This document shows positions 1 to 10,037 of a stretch of 63,014 nt of DNA, piece by piece. The position numbers and the translations under genes were made by a program. Under the pieces are notes generated by a model that saw nothing but the letters and a program-made list of their open reading frames with translations, made no database searches and was not told the DNA's origin. This DNA is from Halomicronema sp. CCY15110 (GTDB lineage Bacteria; Cyanobacteriota; Cyanobacteriia; Phormidesmidales; Phormidesmidaceae): contig NZ_JACSWC010000441.1 in NCBI RefSeq assembly GCF_016888165.1, positions 1-63,014 of the forward strand. The letters are read 5' to 3'. Position 1 is the first letter of the stretch. The number at the start of each line of letters is the position of its first letter.

Positions 1-68
1 TTGAGGCCATCTTTCAGGGATGGTCACTAGCCCAGGAGGGATTTATGTGTACTTAGTAGCCTTACCAA

Positions 69-139
69 GGAGAGGTTTATCAAGGCTGCCGGTTCCTCTC
101 CTGGCGTGGGCGTAGCCTGCCCGGAGGGCTTAGGAGAGG
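69..139. repeat. GGAGAGG word in alternating orientation, 3' of the GGDEF/EAL gene
   Basis: The 7-base word GGAGAGG occurs at 69-75 and 133-139, and its complement CCTCTCC lies between them at 95-101. The middle copy can pair with either flank, so two mutually exclusive hairpins are possible just downstream of the large signalling gene, which ends at 228 on the minus strand. There is no T-tract, so I do not call a terminator. The rest of 1-227 shows no gene I can support. Confidence 0.35.
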
Positions 140-227
140 TTCTACAACAGCCCATAAAACTGCCGCAACAGATCGCTGCAACCTTTCCCCGACAAGCGAT
201 GCACCAACTTGTGTATAAGGGATGACC

Positions 228-3200
228 TTAAAAAGGAGGTCGCCGCAGGAGAGCTGTGGCCCCTTGCGTGGCGAGGGCTGGCGCAAAGTAATAGCCCTGG
301 CCAAATTGACATTTGTTTTTCTGCAAGTACACCAGAACATCGTGATTTTCGATGCCTTCGGCAATGACTACTAAATTGAGATTAAGGGCCAGGTTAATGA
401 TCGCTTTCACAATTTCATAATCACGCGGATTAGACTGGCGAGCATTAAGATTCAAGATGAACGATTTATCGATCTTTAAAATATCGACCGGAAATTGGTG
501 CAAATAGCTGAGGGATGAATAGCCGGTACCAAAATCATCCATGCAGACGGCAATATCGCGCGCCCGAAATTCATTCAGGGTTTGCACCGCGAGGGCGCTA
601 TTGGTAATTAAGACACTCTCGGTAATCTCGAGCTTGAGCGATCGCCCGGCCAAATTTGCGGCAGCTAGGGCATGGTCAATTTGCTGGATGAGATCGGGTT
701 GCGAAAATTGCCGCCCCGACAAATTGACACTCATCGTTATGTCTTGAAACTCTGGCTCCATCTGCTGCCACCGACGGAGCTGTTGGCAAGCCTGATTCAA
801 AACCCACAGGTCAATAGCGGCGATGAGTCCGGTATCTTCGGCAACTTCGACAAAGGCTCCTGGATAGAGGAGCCCTCGGGTGGGATGCTGCCACCGCACC
901 AATGCTTCGAACCCCACAATGCGCCCCGTTGAGAGGGCGACAATCGGTTGAAAATGGAGCCGAAATTCTTCACGGTTAATCGCATGGCGCAGATCATGTT
1001 CCAGCGTCATCTGCTCTAGGGCGATCGCATGCATGGAGGCATCAAACACCACATATTCGTGGCTGCCTTTCTTCGCTTCATACATGGCAATATCGGCATT
1101 TTGCACGATTTGCTCCGGCGCAGTATGGTAATTGCTGCTAAACGTGATGCCAATACTGGCGCGAATAAAGATTTCGCGATCGTCGAGAAAAATCGGTAAT
1201 TCCAACACATTGTGAATGCGCCGAGCCACCTCAATGGCAAACTGCGGCTCCGCGAGATCTTCGAGTAACACCACAAATTCATCGCCCCCTAACCGGGCCG
1301 CAATGTCGATGTCTCGCAAACAATTGGTGAGCCGTTCTGCTACTAGCTGTAATAGCTGATCGCCCACGGCATGGCCGAGACTGTCATTGATGACCTTGAA
1401 GCGATCGAGGTCAAGAAATAGGACGGCAAACTCGGTGGAGGCGTGGGTTGGCGGCACCTCGACGGGGTCGCGCTGGTGGCGCTGATAGCGCCGCAGGGCC
1501 AGTTGCAGCCGCTCTAAAAATAGAGCGCGGTTGGGCAGGCCAGTGAGGGCATCGTGCAGGGCATCATGTCGCAACTGATCTTCGAGTCGCTGCCGTTGCT
1601 GCAACTCGGCTTGGGCCTGTTGATACAGCTCCGCCTGCTGAATGGCGATCGCCAACTGGTCGGCCACTTGTTTAATCAGCGCACATTCCTGGTCAGTCCA
1701 TTGTCGCGCCACGGGATGATGTATGCAGAGGAGACCCTTGAACTGATTTTGGTCACGAATCGCCACCGTCAACATGGCCCCGATGTCGAGTTGTGACAAA
1801 ATATCCACAACTGCGGTGAGGCGAGGATCCTGCGTGACGTCATGACTGGCCACTGGAGCCGCTTGCGAGGAGACTGCCGCGATGAGGAGACAGTCCTGCC
1901 CGCTCACTTGCTGCCCCTGCAACGAAGCTAGGCCGGGTTGCGCAGACGATGCCCAATATTCCAAAGTATCGTCGTCTGTCATGCGCAGTGAAATCGCACA
2001 ACGCCCCGCTTGAAACACGGTTAACAGAGTTTGAGTCGTCTGCTCCAAAATTTCCTGCAAGTCCAGGCTGTCGCGAATGCTGTTAACAATTTCATTCAGC
2101 AGTTGCTCTTGCTGGGCAATTCGTTGCGAGGTAGCGAGCAGCTGAGCTTGCTGGACCGCAATTTCGACTTGCTCACATAATTGCTTCACAAACTCGACTT
2201 CGTCGGGTTGCCAATGCCGAGGACTACGGCATTGGTGAATGCACAACAAGCCCCACAGCTGCTCATTCACCACGAGGGGCAGCACCAGATTCGCCTGGAT
2301 CTGATAATGCTGCAAGAACTCGCGATAGCAGGGCAAAACATCGGCGGTGCTGACATCGGTAATTTGGCTGATGTGTCCCTGGCGATAAGACTCTGTCCAC
2401 TTATCGGCAAAACAGGGATCGCGCAGCGTTTCGCCTAATACCGAGATCCACTCGGTACCGACCGACTCCACGGTGATATCGCCACTCCAATCGGGGGCGA
2501 ACTGATAAATGAGGACGCGATCGGTGTGCAGAAATTCGCGAATCCGTATCACCGCTGTCTGCAAAATGGTGTCGAGATCGAGGCTGTGGCGAATGTTTGC
2601 GGTCAGCTCGCGCAGCAGTCGCTCGCGCTCAGCCTGCTGGCGTAGTCGGTCTTGCGCAGTGACGAGATCGGTAATGTCGGTGGCCACTAATCCCAAAAGT
2701 TGGGGCTGATCGGGCCGTGACAATACGGGAAACAGCACGGACTGTAAGATGCGCTCTTGGCCGTCTTTTTGTAGGCGGTCTTCGATCACTAGGGGTTGCT
2801 GGGTCGCGACCAATTGCTGAACCCGTGACATGAAGAGAGCAGCTACTTCATGAGAATGCAGGTCAGAAAAGTAGTGTCCTTCAATCGCAGTGGCGGGTTT
2901 GCCTAAAAATTCAGCCGTGATGGCGTTGACTTTGTGATAGCGCCCGGTTTCGTCATACAGTTCGATGATGGCGGGGGAATTGTGCATCAGGGCATGGAGA
3001 ATTTCATGGGCTTCGACGAGCTCCAGTGCCGATTGCTTGCGATCGCTAATATCCTCATTCACCCCAATGACCCGCACCACCTGTCCGTTAGCATCGCGAA
3101 CAAAGTAGCCGTGGGCCTCAATATGGCGGATCTCGCCAGTGGGGTGAATAATGCGAAACTCCGAATGAAAACCCGGTTGTTCTGACTGCTGCGCTGCAAT

Positions 3201-6200
3201 TTCGCCTTGGACGATGGCCAGATCGTCAGGATGCACCATGGCGTACCAGTCTTGATGGCGACCCGAATGCTCGGCGACGGTGATGCCGTAAATCTCGTAC
3301 ATCTGCTCATCCCAAAAGGTGCGATCGCTGGCGATGTCCCATTCCCAAATCCCGAGGTGAGCGGCTTCAGTCGCGAGGGTGAGGCGCTGGGTCGTCTCCT
3401 GCAAGATGATTTCTTTTTGGTGGCGATCGCTAATATCGCGATTCACACCAATCATGCGAATGGGCTGCCCCGCCGCATCGCGCAAAATCTGCGCATAGGT
3501 CTCGAGATATCGCACTGCCCCATCAGCCCGGATAATCCGAAACTCGACACTGTAAATGGCATCCCTCTGTAGTGCAGCCTTTGACGTGGCCAGCAAGCCG
3601 GGCCAATCATCGGGGTGGACTAAGCGCTGCCAGGCTTCGTAGGTGCCCTCAAACTCACCAGGAGACAGGCCGTGAATCGTATGCTGCCGCTCATCCCACG
3701 TCAGGGTTTGGGTGACCATATCCCAGTCCCAAATGCCGAGTTGTGCGGCTTCGCTGGCGATCGCGAGGCGCTGCGACGTTTCCCGCATGGCCTGCTCGCC
3801 CACGGCGCGTTCCGTCACGTCGAGATTGATGCCGATCATCTTCTGCACTTGCCCGCGGGCATCGCGAATGATGATGGCGTGGTCTTCGACGTAGCGCACC
3901 TCACCATTGGGGCGAATAATCCGATAGTGCTTGTGCATTTCGGTGGCATCGCCACGCAGGTCAGCCAATTCGCGGTCTAAAACGTGCACGTCCTCAGGAT
4001 GAATACTCGCCGCCCAATCGTCGTAAGCAATGTCTTTGGCGATGGGTTCCCGGCCATAAATTTCTGACATGCGGGCGTCAAACCACAGCGTATTAGTATC
4101 AGGGGCGAACTCCCAAATGCCAATGCGGCCCGACTGGGTAGCCAGGCGCAAGCGACTCGACAGTTGCCGAATGCTGTGTTCGCTGGCTTTGCGATCGCTA
4201 ATATCCCGATTTAAGCCAATGAGTCGTTGTACCGCGCCATCCAGATTGCGCACCACTGTCAGATGCGCTTCGAGATTGCGAATTTCGCCGTCGGCTTGTC
4301 TAATCCGAAATTCTAGTTGGAGCTGATTCTCGCCCTGATGCAATGCTGTTTCCAAGGCCTCCATCTGATGGCTATCTTCAGGATGTAGATACGTGCTCAG
4401 CCAAGTTTCAAAGTTGGGCGGCTCTAGGTCGGCAGTTAGGCCATGGATTTGCCGCACTCGTTCGTCCCACACACACTGACCCGTGGTGTAGTCCAGTTCC
4501 CAAACGCCCAGCGCGGCAGATGTGGTGGCGAGCGCCAGACGCTGCGAGAGGTCGCGAATTTCCCGCTCGGCCTGTTTGCGCTCAGTAATGTCTTCGCCAA
4601 TGCAAGTGAAATTAATGACCTCATCCTGGTCATTGTGCTGCACAGTATTATTCCAGGCGATGAGGCGGCGATCGCCCGTTCGCGTGACGATTTCATTTTC
4701 GTAATAAGTCGGAAAATCTGCTTGATTGATGGTCTGATTAAAAATCGCTTGTAACTCTGACCGGATTTCTATCGGCAAAAACATCGTGAACCAGTTTTGG
4801 CCGATCACCTCATCGCGCTGCCAACCCGTCAGGGATAGCACATAGTCATTGGCGAATAAAATATTGCCCTGCGAGTCGGTCATGATGGCGACCATCGCCA
4901 GCGTTTCCAACACATTGCGAAACCGCTGTTCAGAGCGTTGCAAGTCCTGCTCAGCCTGTTTGCGATCGGTGATGTCGCGCCCCACGGCGACGATCGTCGT
5001 CACCTGTCCGGCCTTATCCAACACGGCTTGGTTCGACCAAGACAACCACCGCCAGCCCTGGTTAGTGAGGGTGCGTTGCTCTAAGCGACTCTTGTGGGGC
5101 GGTTGCCACAGGGCGTCCCACTGTTGCTGGACGGCGGCGTGATCATCGGGATGGCCAGGGGGACGAAAGTCCGTCTCAATCAACTCCGCCAGCGTTTTGT
5201 CGAAGAGTTGACAGTAGGACGGACTGGCAAACAGTAACGTGCGATCAGGCGCGAGTTGCAGAATGAAATCAGTTTGGTTTTCGACCAACAGCCGATAGTG
5301 TTGTTCGCTCTCGGCCAAGTTGGCAACGGCATCCCGCAATTGGGTGACATCGCGCTGAACGCCAAAGATCCCAGTGATGCGCCCGGCATCGTCATACAGA
5401 CACAGATAGTCCCCTTCAATCCAGATGGGGGTACCGTCAACCCGCCGCTCATGGGTGTCGATATGGAGACGACCCTCGTCAAATAACTGTCGAAAAATGG
5501 CGCGACCCGTGGGGCGATCGTGGGCAAAGAAGTCGTTGGGGGTCCACCCCAGAATGTGATCAATTTGGCTCAGCCCATATTGCTGGCAGAAGGCTTGATT
5601 AGCTTTTGTAATGTGCTGGTGAGCCAAGATGTAATCGAGGACGGCATTGATGTCGACGCTGTCGTGCCATGCAATCGGCTCGTCCAGCATCATGAAAAAG
5701 AAGCCGTCTAGCGATTGCATGAAAAAAAGATTGAGCTGTTGCTCGCGATCGCGCAGGGTTTGCTCGGCCTGCTTATAGTCGGTAATGTTGCGGCCACTCG
5801 CCTGAATCTCGATCAGCTGCCCTTGCGCATCAAAAAAGGCCTGATTCACCCACTGGTGCCATGCCCTCTGGCCGGTGGCCCCGATCACCATATGCTCATG
5901 GGTCACGATGGGGCGATCGCTCGAAAGCTGCTGCAATTCGACGATTTGTTGCCTCACCTGCGCCTGATGCTCAGGGGGCACGAGGTCAATAAAGTTACTC
6001 CCCATTAACTCAGCGGACGAGCGCTGAAAAAAGCGACAATACGCTTCGTTGACAAAGGTCAGCGTGCCGTCTGACGTTAATCGACAAATCAGTTCCGTTT
6101 GGGTATCGATGACGTGGCGATATCGTTGCTCACTCAGTCGCAATGCCTGATTCATTTGTTCTAAGGCTTGCACATAGTGATTAACCTGGGCGGTGAGTTC

Positions 6201-7091
6201 TTGTTGGCGTTGTTCCGCAATTTTGCGCTCGGTAATGTCTTGTTTAATGGCAATGAAATGAGTGATTTCTGCGGCCTGGTTATATACCGGCGTGATGGTC
6301 ATGGCTTCGACATAGTGGGTCTGATCTTTGCGACGGTTAATGATTTCGCCGCGCCACACCTCTCCCGCCGTAATGATTTGCCAAAGCTGTCGAAAGAAGG
6401 CTGGATCCTGTTGCCCAGAATTGACCAACTCACGCGGATTACACCCGATCGCCTCATCCAGGCTATAGCCCGTGAGTTGAGTAAACGCGGGATTCGCCCA
6501 TTCAATCGTGCCGTGGCGATCGGTAATGACAACGGCATCGGCACAGGCGCTCAGCGCGACACTTTGTAAGTGCAGTTGGGCAGCGGTATCCGCGAGCGCA
6601 TAACAGGCATTCTCGGGCGGTAGCGAAGGGGCGATCGCCGCCGCCAACTGTAATCCCTGAAAGATGTTTGGCTGACTTTCTTGCAACATTAATAAATGGA
6701 TATCCTCCCCCACATTCGCAATTACTGAAAAATGTAATGATTGCGGTTGCCCATGGTCATTCTGCAAGGTCAGAAGTCCATGGCAAGATGCCTGAATGGG
6801 GGGCATTAACGCATCACTGTTTGGTGTTTCAGCGGTGACTAAAAGTTGCTGGAGCGATCGCTCCAGCAACTTTTGTGGGCCAACACCGAATAAGTCGCAC
6901 GCTTGTTGATTAGCGGCCAAAAATCGACCCTGTGGATTAATCAGGAGTCCGGCAACCGACAACTCATCAAATAGCTGACCCAGATGTTCACGCGATAAAG
7001 TCAGGCTCAAAGGCAAGAAAAACGAGGACTTTCCTGCGGATAACCAAGAGCGCTCATCAACGGGTTGAGACTCACGATTGAGATTAGACAT
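228..7091 (-). CDS. Giant multi-PAS/GAF diguanylate cyclase-phosphodiesterase with cyanobacteriochrome-like GAF
   Basis: 2287 residues and no obvious membrane segment, so probably a soluble cyclic-di-GMP enzyme. In order I see about eleven PAS units (about residues 35-1500), many ending in the PAC-type D-I-(T/S)-(E/D)-R element, then GAF1 (about 1495-1660), GAF2 (about 1690-1845), GGDEF (motif 1935-1939) and EAL (E2062-L2064). The GGDEF is intact and is preceded five residues upstream by an RxxD inhibitory-site pattern (RDID). The EAL domain keeps EALVRW, an EITES block, DDFGTGYSS and DILKIDKSF, so both activities look possible. GAF1 carries a DPCF motif (Cys1560) and a second cysteine at 1588, as in DXCF cyanobacteriochromes. 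PAS7-PAS10 resemble each other closely and look like internal duplications. The gene is divergent from the glutamate dehydrogenase family gene. The enzyme domains are certain; the sensed signal is inferred. Confidence 0.95.
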   Translation of the reverse strand: MSNLNRESQPVDERSWLSAGKSSFFLPLSLTLSREHLGQLFDELSVAGLLINPQGRFLAANQQACDLFGVGPQKLLERSLQQLLVTAETPNSDALMPPIQASCHGLLTLQNDHGQPQSLHFSVIANVGEDIHLLMLQESQPNIFQGLQLAAAIAPSLPPENACYALADTAAQLHLQSVALSACADAVVITDRHGTIEWANPAFTQLTGYSLDEAIGCNPRELVNSGQQDPAFFRQLWQIITAGEVWRGEIINRRKDQTHYVEAMTITPVYNQAAEITHFIAIKQDITERKIAEQRQQELTAQVNHYVQALEQMNQALRLSEQRYRHVIDTQTELICRLTSDGTLTFVNEAYCRFFQRSSAELMGSNFIDLVPPEHQAQVRQQIVELQQLSSDRPIVTHEHMVIGATGQRAWHQWVNQAFFDAQGQLIEIQASGRNITDYKQAEQTLRDREQQLNLFFMQSLDGFFFMMLDEPIAWHDSVDINAVLDYILAHQHITKANQAFCQQYGLSQIDHILGWTPNDFFAHDRPTGRAIFRQLFDEGRLHIDTHERRVDGTPIWIEGDYLCLYDDAGRITGIFGVQRDVTQLRDAVANLAESEQHYRLLVENQTDFILQLAPDRTLLFASPSYCQLFDKTLAELIETDFRPPGHPDDHAAVQQQWDALWQPPHKSRLEQRTLTNQGWRWLSWSNQAVLDKAGQVTTIVAVGRDITDRKQAEQDLQRSEQRFRNVLETLAMVAIMTDSQGNILFANDYVLSLTGWQRDEVIGQNWFTMFLPIEIRSELQAIFNQTINQADFPTYYENEIVTRTGDRRLIAWNNTVQHNDQDEVINFTCIGEDITERKQAEREIRDLSQRLALATTSAALGVWELDYTTGQCVWDERVRQIHGLTADLEPPNFETWLSTYLHPEDSHQMEALETALHQGENQLQLEFRIRQADGEIRNLEAHLTVVRNLDGAVQRLIGLNRDISDRKASEHSIRQLSSRLRLATQSGRIGIWEFAPDTNTLWFDARMSEIYGREPIAKDIAYDDWAASIHPEDVHVLDRELADLRGDATEMHKHYRIIRPNGEVRYVEDHAIIIRDARGQVQKMIGINLDVTERAVGEQAMRETSQRLAIASEAAQLGIWDWDMVTQTLTWDERQHTIHGLSPGEFEGTYEAWQRLVHPDDWPGLLATSKAALQRDAIYSVEFRIIRADGAVRYLETYAQILRDAAGQPIRMIGVNRDISDRHQKEIILQETTQRLTLATEAAHLGIWEWDIASDRTFWDEQMYEIYGITVAEHSGRHQDWYAMVHPDDLAIVQGEIAAQQSEQPGFHSEFRIIHPTGEIRHIEAHGYFVRDANGQVVRVIGVNEDISDRKQSALELVEAHEILHALMHNSPAIIELYDETGRYHKVNAITAEFLGKPATAIEGHYFSDLHSHEVAALFMSRVQQLVATQQPLVIEDRLQKDGQERILQSVLFPVLSRPDQPQLLGLVATDITDLVTAQDRLRQQAERERLLRELTANIRHSLDLDTILQTAVIRIREFLHTDRVLIYQFAPDWSGDITVESVGTEWISVLGETLRDPCFADKWTESYRQGHISQITDVSTADVLPCYREFLQHYQIQANLVLPLVVNEQLWGLLCIHQCRSPRHWQPDEVEFVKQLCEQVEIAVQQAQLLATSQRIAQQEQLLNEIVNSIRDSLDLQEILEQTTQTLLTVFQAGRCAISLRMTDDDTLEYWASSAQPGLASLQGQQVSGQDCLLIAAVSSQAAPVASHDVTQDPRLTAVVDILSQLDIGAMLTVAIRDQNQFKGLLCIHHPVARQWTDQECALIKQVADQLAIAIQQAELYQQAQAELQQRQRLEDQLRHDALHDALTGLPNRALFLERLQLALRRYQRHQRDPVEVPPTHASTEFAVLFLDLDRFKVINDSLGHAVGDQLLQLVAERLTNCLRDIDIAARLGGDEFVVLLEDLAEPQFAIEVARRIHNVLELPIFLDDREIFIRASIGITFSSNYHTAPEQIVQNADIAMYEAKKGSHEYVVFDASMHAIALEQMTLEHDLRHAINREEFRLHFQPIVALSTGRIVGFEALVRWQHPTRGLLYPGAFVEVAEDTGLIAAIDLWVLNQACQQLRRWQQMEPEFQDITMSVNLSGRQFSQPDLIQQIDHALAAANLAGRSLKLEITESVLITNSALAVQTLNEFRARDIAVCMDDFGTGYSSLSYLHQFPVDILKIDKSFILNLNARQSNPRDYEIVKAIINLALNLNLVVIAEGIENHDVLVYLQKNKCQFGQGYYFAPALATQGATALLRRPPF

Positions 7092-7383
7092 GAGGGCCTA
7101 TAGGGTTTACTCAACATCCGAAATACTACGGATGTGGTAACCAAGCTTGCTAATGTATTTAGCCGCTTAGCGTAGCTAGTATGCCCAGATTGTAGAGCTC
7201 TGGCCGACTCAGGGGCGACAGCCTTTAAGTTTTGTAGACTCCAGTGACAATTCATCTGGATACATTCAAATGCCCTGACTGTAGACGGGACAATGACATT
7301 ATCCAATCACAATTTATTCAGCCACATCATGGCTCCTACATCGTTGCCACTAGGGGTCATCGTTGGCGATGAAAAGAGGTATC
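7092..7383. other. Divergent intergenic region
   Basis: This 292-bp spacer must hold the promoters of the cyclic-di-GMP gene (minus) and the dehydrogenase (plus). I see no convincing -35/-10 pair, no RNA gene and no repeat in it. Confidence 0.5.
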
Positions 7384-8670
7384 ATGACAGCTTCATTATT
7401 GTCGGATGCAAATCGGCGACTGGCGCGGGCGCTGAAACATGTGCAGATTTCCGAGGATGCCAGCGAGCGGTTGCAGTTTCCCAAAGCCAGTCTCAAGGTT
7501 TCGATTCCTGTGCGGATGGATGACGGCTCGCTGCGGGTGTTTGAGGGCTATCGGGTGCGCTATGACGATACGCGGGGGCCGACCAAAGGGGGCATCCGCT
7601 TTCACCCCAAGGTCAGCATGGATGAGGTGCAGTCCCTCGCGTTTTGGATGACCTTCAAATGCGCGGCGGTCAATCTGCCCTTTGGTGGGGCAAAAGGTGG
7701 GATTACGCTCAATCCCAAGGAACTTTCGAAGTTTGAGTTGGAACGACTCAGCCGGGGCTATGTGGATGCGATCGCCGATTTCATTGGCCCGGATATCGAC
7801 ATTCCGGCACCGGATGTCTACACCAACCCGATGATTATGGGCTGGATGATGGATCAGTACAGCATCATTCGTCGCCAATTATGCCCAGCGGTGATCACGG
7901 GCAAGCCGTTGGGCATGGGCGGCAGTCAGGGGCGCGATCGGGCCACTGGCACTGGGGCGTTTTATGTGCTCCAGGCGATGTTGTCCAAGTTTGACCGGAT
8001 CCCCGCCGAAACCACCGTCGCGGTGCAGGGGTTTGGCAATGCGGGCAGCGTGATTGCGCGGTTACTCTTTGATGCAGGCTATAAGGTGGTCGCCGTCAGC
8101 GACTCGCGCGGGGGGGTGTATTGCGATCGCGGCCTCGATATTCCCAGTTTGCAACAGTTCAAAGCCTCGACCCGCAGCCTACAAGCGGTGTATTGCGAAG
8201 GTACGGTGTGTAATTTAGTCGATGGTCAAGAAACTATCACCAATGAAGATCTCCTCACGCTGGATGTGGATATTTTGATTCCCGCTGCGTTGGAAAACCA
8301 AATCACCGCCGACAATGCCCCCCTGGTGCAGGCCAAATATATCTTTGAAGTGGCGAACGGGCCGATTACCTCAGAGGGCGATCGCATTCTCGAAGACAAA
8401 GGGGTATATGTGTTTCCCGACATTTTGGTGAATGCGGGAGGCGTTATCGTCAGCTACTACGAGTGGGTGCAAAATCGCAGTGGCTTGTACTGGACTGAAG
8501 CCGAGGTCAGCGATCGGCTCAAAACTAAAATAATTGAGGAAGCGGAAAAAATCTGGCGCATTGCCCAAAACCTCGCCATTCCCCCGCGCACCGCCGCCTA
8601 TGTCCACGCCCTCGAAAGGTTAGAGGAAGCCCACAGCGCCCGTGGCACCCGCGACTACTACGTCAGCTAA
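7384..8670 (+). CDS. gdhA: Glu/Leu/Phe/Val dehydrogenase family, probably glutamate dehydrogenase
   Basis: About 428 residues from the chosen start. Enzymes of this family interconvert glutamate and 2-oxoglutarate plus ammonium with NAD(P)(H). The N-terminal dimerisation/substrate domain has a glycine-rich KGGIRFHP stretch and the catalytic-lysine block GGAKGGI. The C-terminal Rossmann domain starts near VAVQGFGNAGS, and the ANGP motif follows. I chose ATG 7384 because AAGAGG lies just upstream. A longer frame from TTG 7363 would place that ribosome site inside the gene. The gene stands alone, divergent from the cyclic-di-GMP gene. Glutamate rather than leucine or valine as substrate is inferred from family frequency in cyanobacteria. 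Confidence 0.9.
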   Translation: MTASLLSDANRRLARALKHVQISEDASERLQFPKASLKVSIPVRMDDGSLRVFEGYRVRYDDTRGPTKGGIRFHPKVSMDEVQSLAFWMTFKCAAVNLPFGGAKGGITLNPKELSKFELERLSRGYVDAIADFIGPDIDIPAPDVYTNPMIMGWMMDQYSIIRRQLCPAVITGKPLGMGGSQGRDRATGTGAFYVLQAMLSKFDRIPAETTVAVQGFGNAGSVIARLLFDAGYKVVAVSDSRGGVYCDRGLDIPSLQQFKASTRSLQAVYCEGTVCNLVDGQETITNEDLLTLDVDILIPAALENQITADNAPLVQAKYIFEVANGPITSEGDRILEDKGVYVFPDILVNAGGVIVSYYEWVQNRSGLYWTEAEVSDRLKTKIIEEAEKIWRIAQNLAIPPRTAAYVHALERLEEAHSARGTRDYYVS

Positions 8671-8856
8671 CCCCGACTTCCAGCCCCCGGCGGCGTCGAG
8701 ACACGTAGCTGCTGAGCGTGCTTGTTGGAGCCCCCGCCCCCTTGCCAAGGGTATTCAGGGGGCTCAGTAGCCGCGTGACGCGAAACCAGTCCCCAGCAGC
8801 CAGGGGGCGGAATACCCCTTACAATCAAGAGCGATCGACCTATCCCTCCATCGCCC

Positions 8857-9957
8857 ATGACCTCTTTGCGTACGCCCCTTTACGACCTTTCCGCCAATCT
8901 CAAAGCCCGCTTCACCGAATTTGCCGGCTGGGAAATGCCCGTGCAGTACAGCGGTATTAAACAAGAGCATCAGGCCGTGCGCACAGCGGCGGGTCTGTTC
9001 GACATATCGCACATGGGCAAGTTCTTTTTGCGGGGGCAGGGCGTGCTGGCCGCCTTGCAAACGCTAGTGCCGTCCGACCTCAGCCGCCTGACGCCGGGGG
9101 AAGCCCAATATACCGTGCTGCTGAATCCCCAAGGGGGCATCATTGACGACCTGATCATCTACTCTCAGGGCACCGAGTTGGATGGCCGCGAGCGGGTCGC
9201 CATCATTGTGAATGCGGCCACCACCGACAAAGACAAAGCTTGGATGACGGAGCATTTGTCAGCTGATATCGCGTTTGAGGATGTGTCGCGCGATCGCGCC
9301 CTCATCGCTGTCCAAGGCCCGGAAGCGGTGGCCCAATTGCAGCGCCTCACCGCCGAAGATCTCGACAAAGTCGGTCGGTTTGGCCACATCGAAGGCACCG
9401 TGTTGGGCCAACCCGCGTTTCTGGCCCGCACTGGCTACACCGGCGAAGACGGCTTTGAAGTAATGATGAGCGCCGACGGTGGGCAAGCACTCTGGCAAAC
9501 CCTCGTCGAAAATGGCGTCATGCCTTGCGGTCTCGGCGCTCGCGACACCCTGCGCCTCGAAGCCGCCATGGCCTTGTATGGTCAAGACATCACTGACGAC
9601 ACCACCCCGCTAGAAGCGGGACTGAAGTGGCTCGTTCACCTAGATGGGGCGGGCGAGTTTATCGGTCGTCAAGTGCTAGAGCAGCAAAGTACGGACGGCG
9701 TGGCGCGGCGCTTAGTGGGGCTACAGATGGAGGGGCGCAACATCGCCCGTCACGATTATCCCGTTATGCAGGATGGGGCAGCCGTGGGCATTGTCACCAG
9801 TGGTACCTTGTCACCAACGTTGGGCTACCCCATCGCCTTAGCCTACGTCCCCGCTAACCTGGGCAAAGTGGGACAATCCCTAGCGGTCGAAATTCGCGGC
9901 AAGACGTTTCCCGCTCAAGTCGTGAAAAAACCTTTTTATAAACGCAAAACGTCATGA
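8857..9957 (+). CDS. gcvT: Aminomethyltransferase, T-protein of the glycine cleavage system
   Basis: 366 residues, the usual length. It transfers the methylene group from aminomethyl-lipoyl H-protein to tetrahydrofolate and releases ammonia, in photorespiratory glycine breakdown. The N-terminus has the family signature around FAGWEMPVQY and DISHMGKF. The folate-domain motif GYTGEDGFE and the block RDTLRLEAAMALYGQD follow, and a C-terminal barrel domain ends the protein. ATG 8857 is the natural start, although no clear Shine-Dalgarno site precedes it. A TACAAT hexamer at 8820-8825 could be its -10 box. gcvH follows 80 bp downstream on the same strand, but gcvP is not in the window. Confidence 0.96.
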   Translation: MTSLRTPLYDLSANLKARFTEFAGWEMPVQYSGIKQEHQAVRTAAGLFDISHMGKFFLRGQGVLAALQTLVPSDLSRLTPGEAQYTVLLNPQGGIIDDLIIYSQGTELDGRERVAIIVNAATTDKDKAWMTEHLSADIAFEDVSRDRALIAVQGPEAVAQLQRLTAEDLDKVGRFGHIEGTVLGQPAFLARTGYTGEDGFEVMMSADGGQALWQTLVENGVMPCGLGARDTLRLEAAMALYGQDITDDTTPLEAGLKWLVHLDGAGEFIGRQVLEQQSTDGVARRLVGLQMEGRNIARHDYPVMQDGAAVGIVTSGTLSPTLGYPIALAYVPANLGKVGQSLAVEIRGKTFPAQVVKKPFYKRKTS

Positions 9958-9958
9958 G

Positions 9959-9987
9959 TTGACACAACTGGGGTTGATAAATACGCT
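9959..9987 (+). promoter_or_regulatory. Candidate sigma-70-type promoter for gcvH
   Basis: A perfect TTGACA (9959-9964) begins just after the gcvT stop codon. It is followed 17 bases later by TACGCT (9982-9987), a weak -10. This would give gcvH its own transcript with a leader of about 45 bases. The -35 is strong and the -10 poor, so this is tentative. Confidence 0.4.
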
Positions 9988-10037
9988 AACAGGCGTGCGA
10001 CACTGGCAACAGCGCGTGATTACAAGAGAGAACGGTC

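Noticed and set aside
8671-8856. Glycine riboswitch before gcvT
   Set aside because: The position fits, but I could not find the conserved tandem aptamer core; the spacer is short and C/G-rich with only a -10-like box.
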